Positions 27,601 to 35,266 of a stretch of DNA of 64,000 nucleotides are shown one piece after another. Where the stretch lies: positions 30,857 through 94,856 of the forward strand of contig CALAWP010000010.1 in NCBI GenBank assembly GCA_937895345.1, given 5' to 3'. This stretch comes from an uncultured Paenibacillus sp. GTDB taxonomy: Bacteria > Bacillota > Bacilli > Paenibacillales > Paenibacillaceae. Each line of letters begins with the position of its first letter. The stretch's first letter is position 1. Both the position numbers and the translations under genes were made by a program. The notes under the pieces were generated by a model. The model had not been told where the DNA came from and searched no databases. It saw nothing but the letters and a program-made list of their open reading frames with translations.

Positions 27601-27726
27601 GGGCATGCACCATCGACGGAGCGCAGCCGGAAACCGTCCGACGCGGACTCCTCTGGAGGCGGCAAACGCGAAGCCGTCGATTCCATCAACCGTTTGCTGG
27701 CCGCCAAAAACAAAAAGAAGCGATGA
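24685..27726 (+). CDS. Large vWA-domain membrane protein (two MIDAS motifs)
   Basis: 1013 residues from GTG 24685. Helices near residues 7-27 and 39-58, then a first degenerate vWA (DRSASMG, Asp73; LLSDGEENAG), an Ig/CARDB-like stretch, a GATase-like segment (IMAGGSDSFGLGG) and a full second vWA (VIDRSGSMSDGK, Asp417; GTDIYP; ILLTDGQSAGG). A C-terminal helix (~830-850) is followed by ~165 residues of charged, low-complexity tail rich in Arg, Glu and Ser. The order vWA-GATase-vWA-TM matches the large proteins annotated as VWA/glutamine-amidotransferase-like in MoxR loci. Last clear member of the operon. Confidence 0.85.
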   Translation: MGIEIKYPWLLLLLLPWLAMIGVMIRFTPRLSGLRKGTAIAVRALTLLLLIAVAAQVTPFQAVKQRNVVFVADRSASMGGGGEAGEWIARAWSSKADIDYAAIVASASHSAVERSLTDAPLPSGDRVVFRTQPDEGYTDLAKGLQLASALLRERGGGRIVLLSDGEENAGEARRSARLLKYEGIAVDVVLLPGAGKPDASIDRLSVPSMLKQGESFSFEITVQSTFAGPAELRLFADDKPLTASQVQLERGENRFWLQSLALDPGFHRFRTELYAEGDEQPNNNEAYAFSRVSGPPTVLIVEGEEGASANLEAALSASYMLHRTIAPEALSMELAEYAAYDSIILNNVPATRIAERPMEWLGKAVGDFGVGLIMAGGSDSFGLGGYFKTPVERALPVYMELQGKKQMPSLGLVLVIDRSGSMSDGKLELAKEAAMRTVELLRDEDNVGVVAFDSAPWWVVEPTDLGDREQVLERIRGIQAEGGTDIYPALSEGYEALLKMDVQRKHMILLTDGQSAGGSYDRLTDGMNDNRMTLSTVAVGADADRQLLKRLAEQAGGRYYFTQDQSTLPAIFSRETVLMSRTYIVDGEFVPAAGSAGSWNSLWAGGLPAVNAYVASTAKELAEVALWTPDGDPLLARWTYGSGRTAAWTSDLSGRWAPAWTSWPSFPAVFAEWVKWTFPQFDSSLYRVTANTTGTGAKLTVHAEADDPAHSQGKLAAAVQGEDGRSEIVTLMPIAPGHYEGKLERAEPGAYLAQIGPLIETEEGPAVQGRATAGVVIPYSPEYRIGSGDGGELMKALASVTEGRVLDPGDPAGAFRFAPMERRVLQDWTRPLLAAALLLWLLDIAVRRLSLPWRAISAKLLAPVIRLTHRAAVSREASPAAAAHSERLHRLHRRAEQKRRLHDSGSAGGESRGIQENERVRSSARRESPDDGRLPRETATAETSADGHGRAVDLKPDTDAAARHGSPGASADGHAPSTERSRKPSDADSSGGGKREAVDSINRLLAAKNKKKR

Positions 27727-27745
27727 CGGACAAGGAAGTGGGCCC

Positions 27746-28122
27746 TTGAAAAAGAAAACGTTATGGGCAACCTGTGCGGGTATAGGCGTACTGCTATTAT
27801 TCGTGTTATGGATACGGATGTTTTATGTCTCGAATTATACGATTTCCGGCCTTTCGCAAAAAAATGGCTTTGCCGAATCGGAAATCAAGCTGAGCATCAT
27901 TTTGCATCGTCATGGTCGGAAGACGGTTACGGAACGGTTCAATCGTTTGGCAGAAGCGTGGTACACGGGACAATCGTTAATTATGAGGTATGGGGCGGCG
28001 TTGTTCCCGGCTCGCATGAAACCAAGATTGCGGTAGACGATAAGATCGTCGAGCCGCAGGCGTTGAAAAAGCTGGACGGCCGCATCTATTTTTTGTACTC
28101 CGAAGGCGACCGGCAGCCATAG
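27746..28122 (+). pseudogene. Small membrane-anchored protein with a probable frameshift
   Basis: A TTG start at 27746 behind AGGAAG opens a frame with Lys-rich start and a membrane helix (LWATCAGIGVLLLFVLWI) and continues as YTISGLSQKNGFAESEIKLSII. After about 27900 this frame turns Arg-rich and stops at 28036. From there the -1 frame reads a convincing protein segment (FGRSVVHGTIVNYEVWGGVV ... LDGRIYFLYSEGDRQP) to a stop at 28122. The simplest reading is one protein of about 125 residues whose gene lost a base between ~27895 and ~27930, by mutation or sequencing error. No family recognised. It follows the vWA operon by 19 bp. Confidence 0.55.
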
Positions 28123-28216
28123 CGAAAAAGGGTCTCTATGGACTTTGCTTGTCCGCCGCGTTAAAATTTTGAAGTACGAATTGTCGTATATTCAAAATCG
28201 GAAAGGTGATGGATCG

Positions 28217-28528
28217 ATGTTTCGCGAAATGACGGCTGCTGAGCTGAAAGAACGTCTGGAGCAAGGAGAAAAGCTGAATTTGATCGACGTGCGGGAGCCG
28301 GACGAATGGGATGCGGGACATATCAAGGAGGCGCGGAGCATTCCGTTGTCGGAGTTCCAGGCGCGGGCCGGCGAGGTGCATCTGGAGGAAGGCGAAGTCG
28401 TCTTTATTTGCAGAAGCGGCGCGCGCAGCGGAAAAGTATGCGAGTTTTTGACGCTGCAAGGGTTTGACGTCGTCAATGTAAGCGACGGCATGCTGGCTTG
28501 GAAGGGCGAGGTCGAATACGGCCAATAA
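28217..28528 (+). CDS. Rhodanese-like sulfurtransferase domain protein
   Basis: 103 residues from ATG 28217 behind GGAAAGGTGATGG; upstream in-frame codons precede the ribosome binding site. Single rhodanese domain: DVREPDEWDAGHI (residues ~27-39), IPLSEF, and active-site loop FICRSGARS with catalytic Cys. Transfers sulfane sulfur from a donor such as thiosulfate or a persulfide carrier. Length fits the small cytoplasmic PspE/YqhL type. No partner is evident nearby. Confidence 0.92.
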   Translation: MFREMTAAELKERLEQGEKLNLIDVREPDEWDAGHIKEARSIPLSEFQARAGEVHLEEGEVVFICRSGARSGKVCEFLTLQGFDVVNVSDGMLAWKGEVEYGQ

Positions 28529-28563
28529 AAGCCGGACAGCCCGAAGGCGGGGCGGCATTTTTG
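28527..28563 (+). terminator. Possible terminator after the rhodanese gene
   Basis: AAAAGCCG and CGGCATTTTT flank a GCCC/GGGG inner stem directly after the stop codon. The stem is imperfect. Confidence 0.4.
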
Positions 28564-28605
28564 GCTGCACCGCTTTTTGCATGGCATACGAAGGAGGATG
28601 GACGG

Positions 28606-29028
28606 ATGAAACCGCGCATTTCGGTTCTAACGCTGGGCGTTGACGATTTGGAGAAATCGGCGGCCTTTTACAGGGACGGTCTGGGACTTTCTACGGAAGG
28701 GATCGTCGGCACCGAATTCGAGCATGGAGCCGTCGCTTTTTTTGACTTGCAGGAAGGATTGAAGCTTGCGCTTTGGCGCAGGAAGGACATTGCGCACGAT
28801 ACCGGGCTCCCGCTCTCGCCTCCAAGCGCGACGGATAAAACGATCGGCCACAATGTCGCGAGCAGGGAAGAAGTAGACCGGGTGATGGAGCAGGCGCGGA
28901 AGGCCGGGGCCGTGATCGCCGTCCCGGCGCACGAGACGTTCTGGGGCGGATACGCCGGATATTTTCAGGATCCCGACGGGCATGTGTGGGAAGTGGTCTG
29001 GAATCCGCAATGGACGGTGCCTGAATAG
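28606..29028 (+). CDS. Glyoxalase/bleomycin-resistance (VOC) superfamily protein
   Basis: 140 residues behind AAGGAGGATG. Two beta-alpha-beta-beta-beta modules: residues 1-60 (LTLGVDDLEKSAAFYRDGLGL) and 75-135, ending in GYFQDPDGHVWEVVWNP. The final D-P-D-G-H-x-W-E is the typical VOC C-terminal metal-site signature. Resembles the YodA/lactoylglutathione lyase-like subgroup of unknown substrate. Could act in dioxygenation, isomerisation or drug binding; nothing in the neighbourhood narrows this. Confidence 0.88.
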   Translation: MKPRISVLTLGVDDLEKSAAFYRDGLGLSTEGIVGTEFEHGAVAFFDLQEGLKLALWRRKDIAHDTGLPLSPPSATDKTIGHNVASREEVDRVMEQARKAGAVIAVPAHETFWGGYAGYFQDPDGHVWEVVWNPQWTVPE

Positions 29029-29096
29029 CGCCGGAACCTTCAATCGAACGGAAAGCGGCGACAGCCGTCAACTAAAGGACACGGGGAGGACGAACG

Positions 29097-30134
29097 ATGG
29101 AACATACGGCAGCCGATAAGTTGCGCACCATGCCGAAGGTCGACCTGCACGTCCATCTGGACGGCAGCGTACGTCCGGAAACGCTGATCGAGCTGGCGAG
29201 GTCGAGCGGCGCTTCGTTGCCGGCCTGGGAGCCAGACAAGCTGGCTCCTTACATGAAAGTGATGGAGCAATGCGAGAGTCTGGCGGAATATTTGGAAAAG
29301 TTTCATTTCGTCGGAGAGTTTCTGCATACGGCGGAGGCGCTCGAACGAACGGCATTCGAGCTGGTCGAGGACGCTTCCCGCCATCATTGCCGCTATATCG
29401 AGGTCCGGTTCGCGCCTCAGCTTCACAGGAAGCTCGGCTTGACGGCGGAGGAAGCGATCCGCCATGTCATTGCGGGACTGCGGCGCGCGGAAGCCGCCAC
29501 CGGAACTGCGGCACGCTGCATCGCCATCGCCTTGCGCGGGCATTCCGAAGAGCAGAACCGGGAAGTGATGCACGCGGCCGCCCGTCATTACGGGCAGGGG
29601 CTTGTCGCCGTCGATTTGGCGGGAGCGGAAGCCGCTTATCCGCCTGAGCTGTACGAAGGCGTGTTTGCGCTTGCGCGCGAGCTTGGATTGCCCGCCACGA
29701 TCCATGCGGGAGAAGCGGCCGGCGCGTCCAGCGTCGAAACGGCCGTGAAACGGCTGGGCGCGGTCAGAATCGGACACGGCGTCCGCATGCGGGAGGATTC
29801 CGCCGTTGCGGCACTGGTGAAGGAGCGGCGAATTCCTCTCGAAATGTGTCCGATCAGCAATATGCAGACCCGGGCCGCTTCCGATTGGTCCAGTTATCCG
29901 CTGCGGGACTATTATGACCAAGGCTTTCTCGTTACGGTCAACACCGATAATCTGACCGTATCGAACACGGACATTACGAAGGAATACGCCGTGCTGCGCG
30001 ACCGGTTGGGGTTTACGGACAGCGAGCTGTGCCGGATCGCCCTGAACGGGGCGGAGGCGGCCTTTTTGCCCGAACCCGAAAAGTCCGCGCTCATTGAACG
30101 GATGCGGGCCGAGCTGAAGGATTGGCTCTCTTAA
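29097..30134 (+). CDS. add: Adenosine deaminase
   Basis: 345 residues. Hydrolyses adenosine or deoxyadenosine to inosine plus ammonia. Zn ligands and catalytic residues: KVDLHVHLDGS (His18/His20 region), IHAGEA, GHGVR, and VNTDNLTVSNT, in which the first Asp is the metal ligand and the second acidic residue is Asn, as in other Gram-positive Add proteins. It converges with pucR with a 4-bp overlap at the stops and lies next to the purine oxidation operon, to which it would feed hypoxanthine through inosine. Confidence 0.92.
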   Translation: MEHTAADKLRTMPKVDLHVHLDGSVRPETLIELARSSGASLPAWEPDKLAPYMKVMEQCESLAEYLEKFHFVGEFLHTAEALERTAFELVEDASRHHCRYIEVRFAPQLHRKLGLTAEEAIRHVIAGLRRAEAATGTAARCIAIALRGHSEEQNREVMHAAARHYGQGLVAVDLAGAEAAYPPELYEGVFALARELGLPATIHAGEAAGASSVETAVKRLGAVRIGHGVRMREDSAVAALVKERRIPLEMCPISNMQTRAASDWSSYPLRDYYDQGFLVTVNTDNLTVSNTDITKEYAVLRDRLGFTDSELCRIALNGAEAAFLPEPEKSALIERMRAELKDWLS

Positions 30135-31786
30135 TCGATCAGCTCCTTGATCATCAGCGCCATCCGGATGCGAAGGCTGTCGGCCGTATTGCGCACCTGC
30201 GCGCCCGTCAGCTGTTCGATCCGGTTCAGCCTGTACAACACGGTATTGCGATGGATATACAATTGCTTGGCCGTCTCCCCGATATGGCAATGGTTGTCGT
30301 AGAAGACGCGCAGCGTTCTGCGCCACTCGCGTTGTTCGTTTTCTTCGATGCCGCTCCACGATTCGAACGTATCCTCCACAAATTCATTCAGATCGTCGAT
30401 CGGAATGAGCTTGAGCAGATCCGTAAATTCTTTCGTATGGTAAAACTGCACAAACCGCTGCTTGTTGTGGCCGATCCCGAACCGGAGCGCATCCGAAGCT
30501 TGTTTATAGGCGGAAGGAATATCGGCCAGCTTCGTGATCGGAGCGCTGATGCCGAAGGAAAGGGAGGCGTCGTCCTCCGCCAGCAGCCGTTCCGACAGGG
30601 CCAGCAGCCGTTGCGCCAGACGATGCTTGCCTTCCGTCTCCTGTCCAAGCCATTCCTTGGCGGACATGAGGCAAATAAACTTGTTTTTGAGCGTGAACAG
30701 CACGAAAGGCGCGTTCAGGCGGGCGTATTCCCGCTTCAGCACATGGTACAAGTGATCGGTTTCTCTCGCTTTCCGCTCCTCAGCCAAAGAATCCTGCGAG
30801 GCCGCCTCCGCTGCCCGCTCCGCATCCTTGCCGCTTACGATGCAAATCATCGATTCCCACGGCTGCAAGCCGTATTGCTTCCCCCGGTGAATCATTTCCT
30901 GTTCCGACGCGATTTCCCCCTGAATGAGCTCCGCAAAAAATTCCGCCTTGAACCGCCGCGCCCGGTCTTTGACCGCTTGCGCCTTCAGCAGCTCGAAACC
31001 AAGCACGTTGGCCGCTTGCTCCAGGGCGAGCGAATGCATCGTTTTCGTTTCCGCCCCGCGAAACAAAGCGACGATGTAGCCTTGACGCTGCGTCGTCGGG
31101 ATCGGTTGAACGAACGCATGCTGCGCGTCGTCCGAAGCAGATTCTCCGGGAATGGGCCGGAGACCCGCGGTCAAACCGGATTTATGTCCCGGCCATGAAG
31201 CCAGCAATCTATTAATGGCGGAAAAGTCCGGTTTGTTGGCGGAAGAGAACGTCAGCAGCTCCAGCTTCGGACTCAATACCGCCACAGGCGTCTCGATCAA
31301 TTGGGACAGCTTGTCGACGATTTCCTGCAGCCCTTCTCCGTTCAGAATGAGATGAAAAAAGGCATGATGCGTTTCCAGGGCGTAACTGAGCTCGTCGTTC
31401 CGGCTTTGCAATATGCGGCTCAACGCCTGATTCAATACTTCCCCCAACGAAAAATCCAAGGAGAGCTCCAGCAGCGGAAAACCGTACGCATTGGCCGTTT
31501 CGATCGCCCGCTGCGGAATTTCCTCCAAAAACCGCCTCGTCTTTACGGCCAGTCCAGCGCAGCCGGATTCGGCCATCTGTCTGACCAGCGCCTCCAGCAG
31601 CTCCGGCTGATCCTTCATCGCGTAAGCGGTCGTCAGCAAAAGCTCGTTCGGTTTCAGAAAGTCCATAATATCGGGCGCATCCATCATATTGACGGAATGA
31701 ACCGTGCGGTTCAAGCCCGCTCGGCCGGCTACGATGCGCGAATGCTGCATGGCAGGTATGCTCATCAAATCTCGTATTTGCATCAT
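30131..31786 (-). CDS. pucR: PucR-family transcriptional regulator of purine catabolism
   Basis: 551 residues from the ATG at 31786 behind GAGAGGCG; the next codon is also ATG. N-terminal PucR domain (MQIRDLMSIPAMQHSRIVAG ... DFLKPNELLLTTAY), a central GGDEF-like/CdaR region, and a C-terminal helix-turn-helix (HCHIGETAKQLYIHRNTVLY then RLNRIEQLTG), the PucR/CdaR HTH_30 type. In B. subtilis PucR activates the puc genes under nitrogen limitation with allantoin-type effectors. Here it is divergent from the 14-gene purine block, so it is almost surely its regulator. Confidence 0.9.
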   Translation of the reverse strand: MMQIRDLMSIPAMQHSRIVAGRAGLNRTVHSVNMMDAPDIMDFLKPNELLLTTAYAMKDQPELLEALVRQMAESGCAGLAVKTRRFLEEIPQRAIETANAYGFPLLELSLDFSLGEVLNQALSRILQSRNDELSYALETHHAFFHLILNGEGLQEIVDKLSQLIETPVAVLSPKLELLTFSSANKPDFSAINRLLASWPGHKSGLTAGLRPIPGESASDDAQHAFVQPIPTTQRQGYIVALFRGAETKTMHSLALEQAANVLGFELLKAQAVKDRARRFKAEFFAELIQGEIASEQEMIHRGKQYGLQPWESMICIVSGKDAERAAEAASQDSLAEERKARETDHLYHVLKREYARLNAPFVLFTLKNKFICLMSAKEWLGQETEGKHRLAQRLLALSERLLAEDDASLSFGISAPITKLADIPSAYKQASDALRFGIGHNKQRFVQFYHTKEFTDLLKLIPIDDLNEFVEDTFESWSGIEENEQREWRRTLRVFYDNHCHIGETAKQLYIHRNTVLYRLNRIEQLTGAQVRNTADSLRIRMALMIKELID

Positions 31787-31806
31787 AATCGCCTCTCGTA
31801 TGTCAG

Positions 31807-31836
31807 TATATATAACAATAATATACCGCAATTCAA
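31807..31836 (-). promoter_or_regulatory. Promoter of pucR
   Basis: On the complement, -35 TTGAAT (31831-31836), 18-bp spacer, -10 TATATA (31807-31812), about 20 bp before the start codon. Confidence 0.5.
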
Positions 31837-31896
31837 TGGTGGTGGAAAGAGGGTGTTAGCTATTTTGCATGAGGCCTCTTCACATTTCTAGACAAG

Positions 31897-31909
31897 ATGA
31901 CCAATGACA
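31897..31909 (-). promoter_or_regulatory. PucR-box-like sequence
   Basis: TGTCATTGGTCAT on the complement agrees at 10 of 13 positions with the B. subtilis PucR consensus WWWCNTTGGTTAA as I remember it. It lies between pucR and the purine operon. Suggestive only. Confidence 0.3.
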
Positions 31910-31996
31910 AAATTTTCGCACCATCATATTATAGTCTCAATCCGATATTCATGTCATATATTCTAACACCAATCATGAAATCGAGGAGGAGCGCTT

Positions 31997-32506
31997 ATGG
32001 AGTTAGGCACACTGCATCAAATCGAGGCGTCGAATGCGTTGAACCAGTCCGTATTTGCCGATCGTTACGGAGCGTTGTTCGAAAGCTCTCCGTGGATTGC
32101 GAAGGCCGCTTGGCACCGCAGGCCGTTTCGGTCGGCGGAGCATATGCTCGAAGCGATGTGCGAGGTCGTGCTGGAGGCGGATGAAGCTTCCAAGCTCGAG
32201 CTGCTGCGGGCGCATCCCGAGCTTGGCGAAAGAACCGCGATGACGGATCATTCCGTCTTCGAGCAGACGTCTGCGGGACTGACCGACCTGGAACGGGACG
32301 AGGCGTTCGTTCTTCGGCAGCTGAACAAGCAGTATCGGGAAAGATTCGGCTTTCCGTTTATTATGGCCGTTCGCGGGCTGTCGCCGGAGCTGATCGCGGA
32401 TTCCATGCAATCCAGAATGGGACGCTCGTACGAGGAAGAGCTGGAACAGGCGCTCCATGAGGTGTGCAAGATCGCTGCCTTCAGGCTGCGGCAGCTCTCT
32501 GAATAA
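31997..32506 (+). CDS. uraD: 2-oxo-4-hydroxy-4-carboxy-5-ureidoimidazoline (OHCU) decarboxylase
   Basis: 169 residues behind CGAGGAGGAGCG. Third step of urate breakdown: OHCU to (S)-allantoin plus CO2. Family marks: RPFRSAEHML, the catalytic His in LLRAHPELGER, and GFPFIMAVRGLSPE. In B. subtilis this domain is fused to the N-terminus of urate oxidase (PucL); here it is a separate gene 14 bp upstream of the oxidase. First gene of the long purine block. Confidence 0.92.
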   Translation: MELGTLHQIEASNALNQSVFADRYGALFESSPWIAKAAWHRRPFRSAEHMLEAMCEVVLEADEASKLELLRAHPELGERTAMTDHSVFEQTSAGLTDLERDEAFVLRQLNKQYRERFGFPFIMAVRGLSPELIADSMQSRMGRSYEEELEQALHEVCKIAAFRLRQLSE

Positions 32507-32520
32507 AAGGAGGGATCGGC

Positions 32521-33501
32521 ATGCAAGCAAAGCGGGAAGAACGGACCTTATATTACGGTAAAGGAGATGTGTGGCTGTTCCGGACGTACGGAAAGCCGCT
32601 TGAGGTCAAGCCGATTCCGGAATCGGCTTACACGGGCAGCGGCAATGTCGTCACCGGCATGAATATTTCCGTCGCGGTCAGCGGAGAACGGTTTCTGCCT
32701 TCCTTCACGGAAGGAGACAACAGCATGGTCGTCGCCACGGACTCAATGAAAAATTTCATTCTTCGCAACGCCTCGCTGTACGAAGGCTCTACGACGGACG
32801 GCCTGCTGGCGTTTCTTGGAGCGAAGCTGCTCGAAACTTATCCGCAAATGAGCGGGGCGCGAATGTCCGCGGAGGCGGTAACGTTCGACGAAATGGCCGT
32901 CGGGAGCGGGCGAGGCGTGCAAAACAGCGGGCTGGTATTCCGGTATTCCAGCAACGAAGGGGCGACGGCTATGGTGGAAACGGTTCGTTCCGCCGCCGGC
33001 ACAAAAGTCGCGGCTCACGCGGGAGGCATTGCGGGCATCAAGCTGCTTAAGGTGAAAGGAAGCGGGTTCAGCGGCTTCGTCCGGGACGAATATACGACGC
33101 TTCCGGAAACGAACGACCGGCCCCTGTTTATCTTTTTGAATATCGGCTGGTCGTACGCAGACTGCGGGGACGCTTTCGAAGCGGACCGCGGCCGATACGC
33201 GGCTGCGGAGCAGGTCAGAGATATCGCCGTTACTGTATTTCACGAGGAGCATTCGCCTTCGATTCAGCATCTGATTTACCGGATCGGTATCCGGATTTTG
33301 CAGCGGTTCCCGCAGCTCGGCAAAGTCTGGTTCGAGACGAATAATCGGACCTGGGAGACGGTGACGGAAGATACGGCAGGCGGCATGGGCGGCGTATTTA
33401 CCGAGCCGCGGCCGCCATACGGGTTCCAAGGGTTCTCGCTCACCCGCGACGATCTTCCGATGGAAGCGAAGGAAGCCGCAGGAGAGAGGGAGGCCGGATG
33501 A
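32521..33501 (+). CDS. pucL: Urate oxidase (uricase)
   Basis: 326 residues. Cofactor-free oxidation of urate by O2 to 5-hydroxyisourate and H2O2. Tandem T-fold halves: YYGKGDVWLFRTYG near the start, the catalytic Thr segment VVATDSMKN (~residue 73-81), GFSGFVRDEYTTLPETNDR, and FHEEHSPSIQHLIY with the active-site His. Lacks the decarboxylase domain present in B. subtilis PucL because that is encoded by the gene before it. Overlaps the HIU hydrolase by 4 bp. Confidence 0.95.
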   Translation: MQAKREERTLYYGKGDVWLFRTYGKPLEVKPIPESAYTGSGNVVTGMNISVAVSGERFLPSFTEGDNSMVVATDSMKNFILRNASLYEGSTTDGLLAFLGAKLLETYPQMSGARMSAEAVTFDEMAVGSGRGVQNSGLVFRYSSNEGATAMVETVRSAAGTKVAAHAGGIAGIKLLKVKGSGFSGFVRDEYTTLPETNDRPLFIFLNIGWSYADCGDAFEADRGRYAAAEQVRDIAVTVFHEEHSPSIQHLIYRIGIRILQRFPQLGKVWFETNNRTWETVTEDTAGGMGGVFTEPRPPYGFQGFSLTRDDLPMEAKEAAGEREAG

Positions 33502-33854
33502 GCGGGAAGATTACGACTCACGCGCTGGACACCTCTACCGGCAAGCCGGCTTCCGGGCTGCGCGTCGAGCTGTATTACATCGACGAAACGGGCGGGCGGC
33601 AGCTGTCGTCCGCCGGGTTGACCGAAGTCGATGGACGCATGGGCAGGCCGCTTGCCGAAGGCGGTCCGCTGCGGACCGGCGTCTACGAGCTGCTGTTTCG
33701 CGCGGGAGACTATTATCGGCGGAGACAAGGCCGCGCTTACGACGGCATCTGGGATGAGATTCCGGTCCGGTTTACCGTATCGGAGCCCGGCGGCCATTAC
33801 CACATCCCGCTGCTGTTAGCGCCGGGCGGCTTCAGCGCTTATCGGGGAAGCTGA
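33498..33854 (+). CDS. pucM: 5-hydroxyisourate hydrolase (transthyretin-like)
   Basis: 118 residues. Opens 5-hydroxyisourate to OHCU. Conserved catalytic elements: ITTHALDTSTGKPA at the N-terminus, the central Arg of the FTVSEPGGHYHIPLLLAP region with its His, and the diagnostic C-terminal YRGS. Homotetramer in known members. Coupled to pucL by ATGA. Confidence 0.95.
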   Translation: MSGKITTHALDTSTGKPASGLRVELYYIDETGGRQLSSAGLTEVDGRMGRPLAEGGPLRTGVYELLFRAGDYYRRRQGRAYDGIWDEIPVRFTVSEPGGHYHIPLLLAPGGFSAYRGS

Positions 33855-33906
33855 AGGCCGCGTTTTGCGCTCTTACGAGGCTTGACCAGAAGAGAGGGTT
33901 GTCTTC

Positions 33907-35232
33907 ATGAAAAAGACGGTAATCAAAGGCGCGCAAATCGTCACGATGGACGGGAAAGGTACGATCTTGAACGGAGATGTGCTGATCGAAGGGAGCCGCA
34001 TCGCGCAAGTCGCCGAATCGATTGACGAGAAAGCGGACGAAACGGTGCATGCGGCCGGAAAAACGCTGCTGCCCGGCTTTGTGCAGACGCACATCCACTT
34101 ATGCCAGACGTTGTTTCGCGGACGGGCGGACGATCTGGAGCTGCTGGACTGGCTGAAAAAAAGGATCTGGCCGCTGGAGGCGGCGCACGACGAGGAATCG
34201 GTGTATTATTCCGCCATGCTCGGCATCGGCGAGCTGCTGCGCGGCGGCACGACGACGATATTGGACATGGAGACGGTGCATCACACGGAATCGGCGTTTC
34301 GGGCCATCGAAGCAAGCGGCATCCGGGCCATATCCGGCAAAGTGATGATGGATGCCGGAGGCGGCGTTCCGGCCGAGCTGCACGAAGACACGGATCGTTC
34401 CCTGGCGGAAAGCGAACGGCTGCTGAACCGTTGGCACGGCGCCGCCGGCGGACGGATCGGTTATGCGCTCAGCCCGCGGTTCGTCGTCTCCTGCACGGAG
34501 GAGCTTCTGCTCGGCGTCGGGGCATTGCAGCGCCGATACGGCGTCAAGGTGCACACTCACGCATCCGAGAACCGAAGCGAGATCGCTCTGGTGGAAAGCG
34601 AGCGGGGCATGCGCAACGTCGTCTATCTCGATCGCCTCGGCCTGGCCACGCCCGATCTCATTCTGGCGCACTGCGTATGGCTGAACGAAGAGGAGAAAGA
34701 AATTATCCGTCAGCGCGGCGTCAAGGTTACGCATTGTCCCGGGTCCAATCTGAAGCTTGCATCGGGAATTGCGGACGTGCCGGATTTGCTTGGCCGCGGC
34801 GTGCCTGTCGGCCTCGGCGCCGACGGCGCGCCGTGCAACAATACGCTCGATATGTTTCGGGAGATGCGGCTGGCCGCCCTCATCCAGAAGGCTTCCCACG
34901 GTCCGACCGCAATGAACGCCCGGTCGGCGCTGCGAATGGCCACGATCGGCGGCGCCGAAGTGCTGGGGCTGTCCGACGAAATCGGCAGCGTCGAGCCCGG
35001 CAAAAAAGCCGATCTGATTATGCTGGATTTGAACGAGTTTCACTCGTATCCATCCTATGAGGCCGACCCCTACTCCCGAATTGTATATGCCGCCGGCTCC
35101 GGCGACGTGGATACCGTTATCGTCGACGGCGCCGTCGTCGTTGCCGGCAAGAGACTGCTGACGATGGACAAAGGAACGGTGCTCCGGGAGGCCGACCGGT
35201 CCATCTCCCGGCTGCTGAAGCGTCTGGATTAG
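33907..35232 (+). CDS. Amidohydrolase of the TrzA/AtzB/SsnA group, probable purine deaminase
   Basis: 441 residues. TIM-barrel metal hydrolase with all ligands: QTHIHLCQ (H-x-H), VHTHASEN, LAHCVWL and GADGAPCNN (Asp), plus the small beta sandwich built from both termini. This group includes guanine deaminase, 8-oxoguanine deaminase, 5'-deoxyadenosine deaminase and triazine hydrolases. In an operon for xanthine and urate oxidation, a guanine or other aminopurine substrate is most likely, and the product would then enter xanthine dehydrogenase. Exact substrate is not determined by sequence. Confidence 0.82.
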   Translation: MKKTVIKGAQIVTMDGKGTILNGDVLIEGSRIAQVAESIDEKADETVHAAGKTLLPGFVQTHIHLCQTLFRGRADDLELLDWLKKRIWPLEAAHDEESVYYSAMLGIGELLRGGTTTILDMETVHHTESAFRAIEASGIRAISGKVMMDAGGGVPAELHEDTDRSLAESERLLNRWHGAAGGRIGYALSPRFVVSCTEELLLGVGALQRRYGVKVHTHASENRSEIALVESERGMRNVVYLDRLGLATPDLILAHCVWLNEEEKEIIRQRGVKVTHCPGSNLKLASGIADVPDLLGRGVPVGLGADGAPCNNTLDMFREMRLAALIQKASHGPTAMNARSALRMATIGGAEVLGLSDEIGSVEPGKKADLIMLDLNEFHSYPSYEADPYSRIVYAAGSGDVDTVIVDGAVVVAGKRLLTMDKGTVLREADRSISRLLKRLD

Positions 35233-35266
35233 GGCGGCGCGACAATTGATAAAGGAGGGCGGTGCG

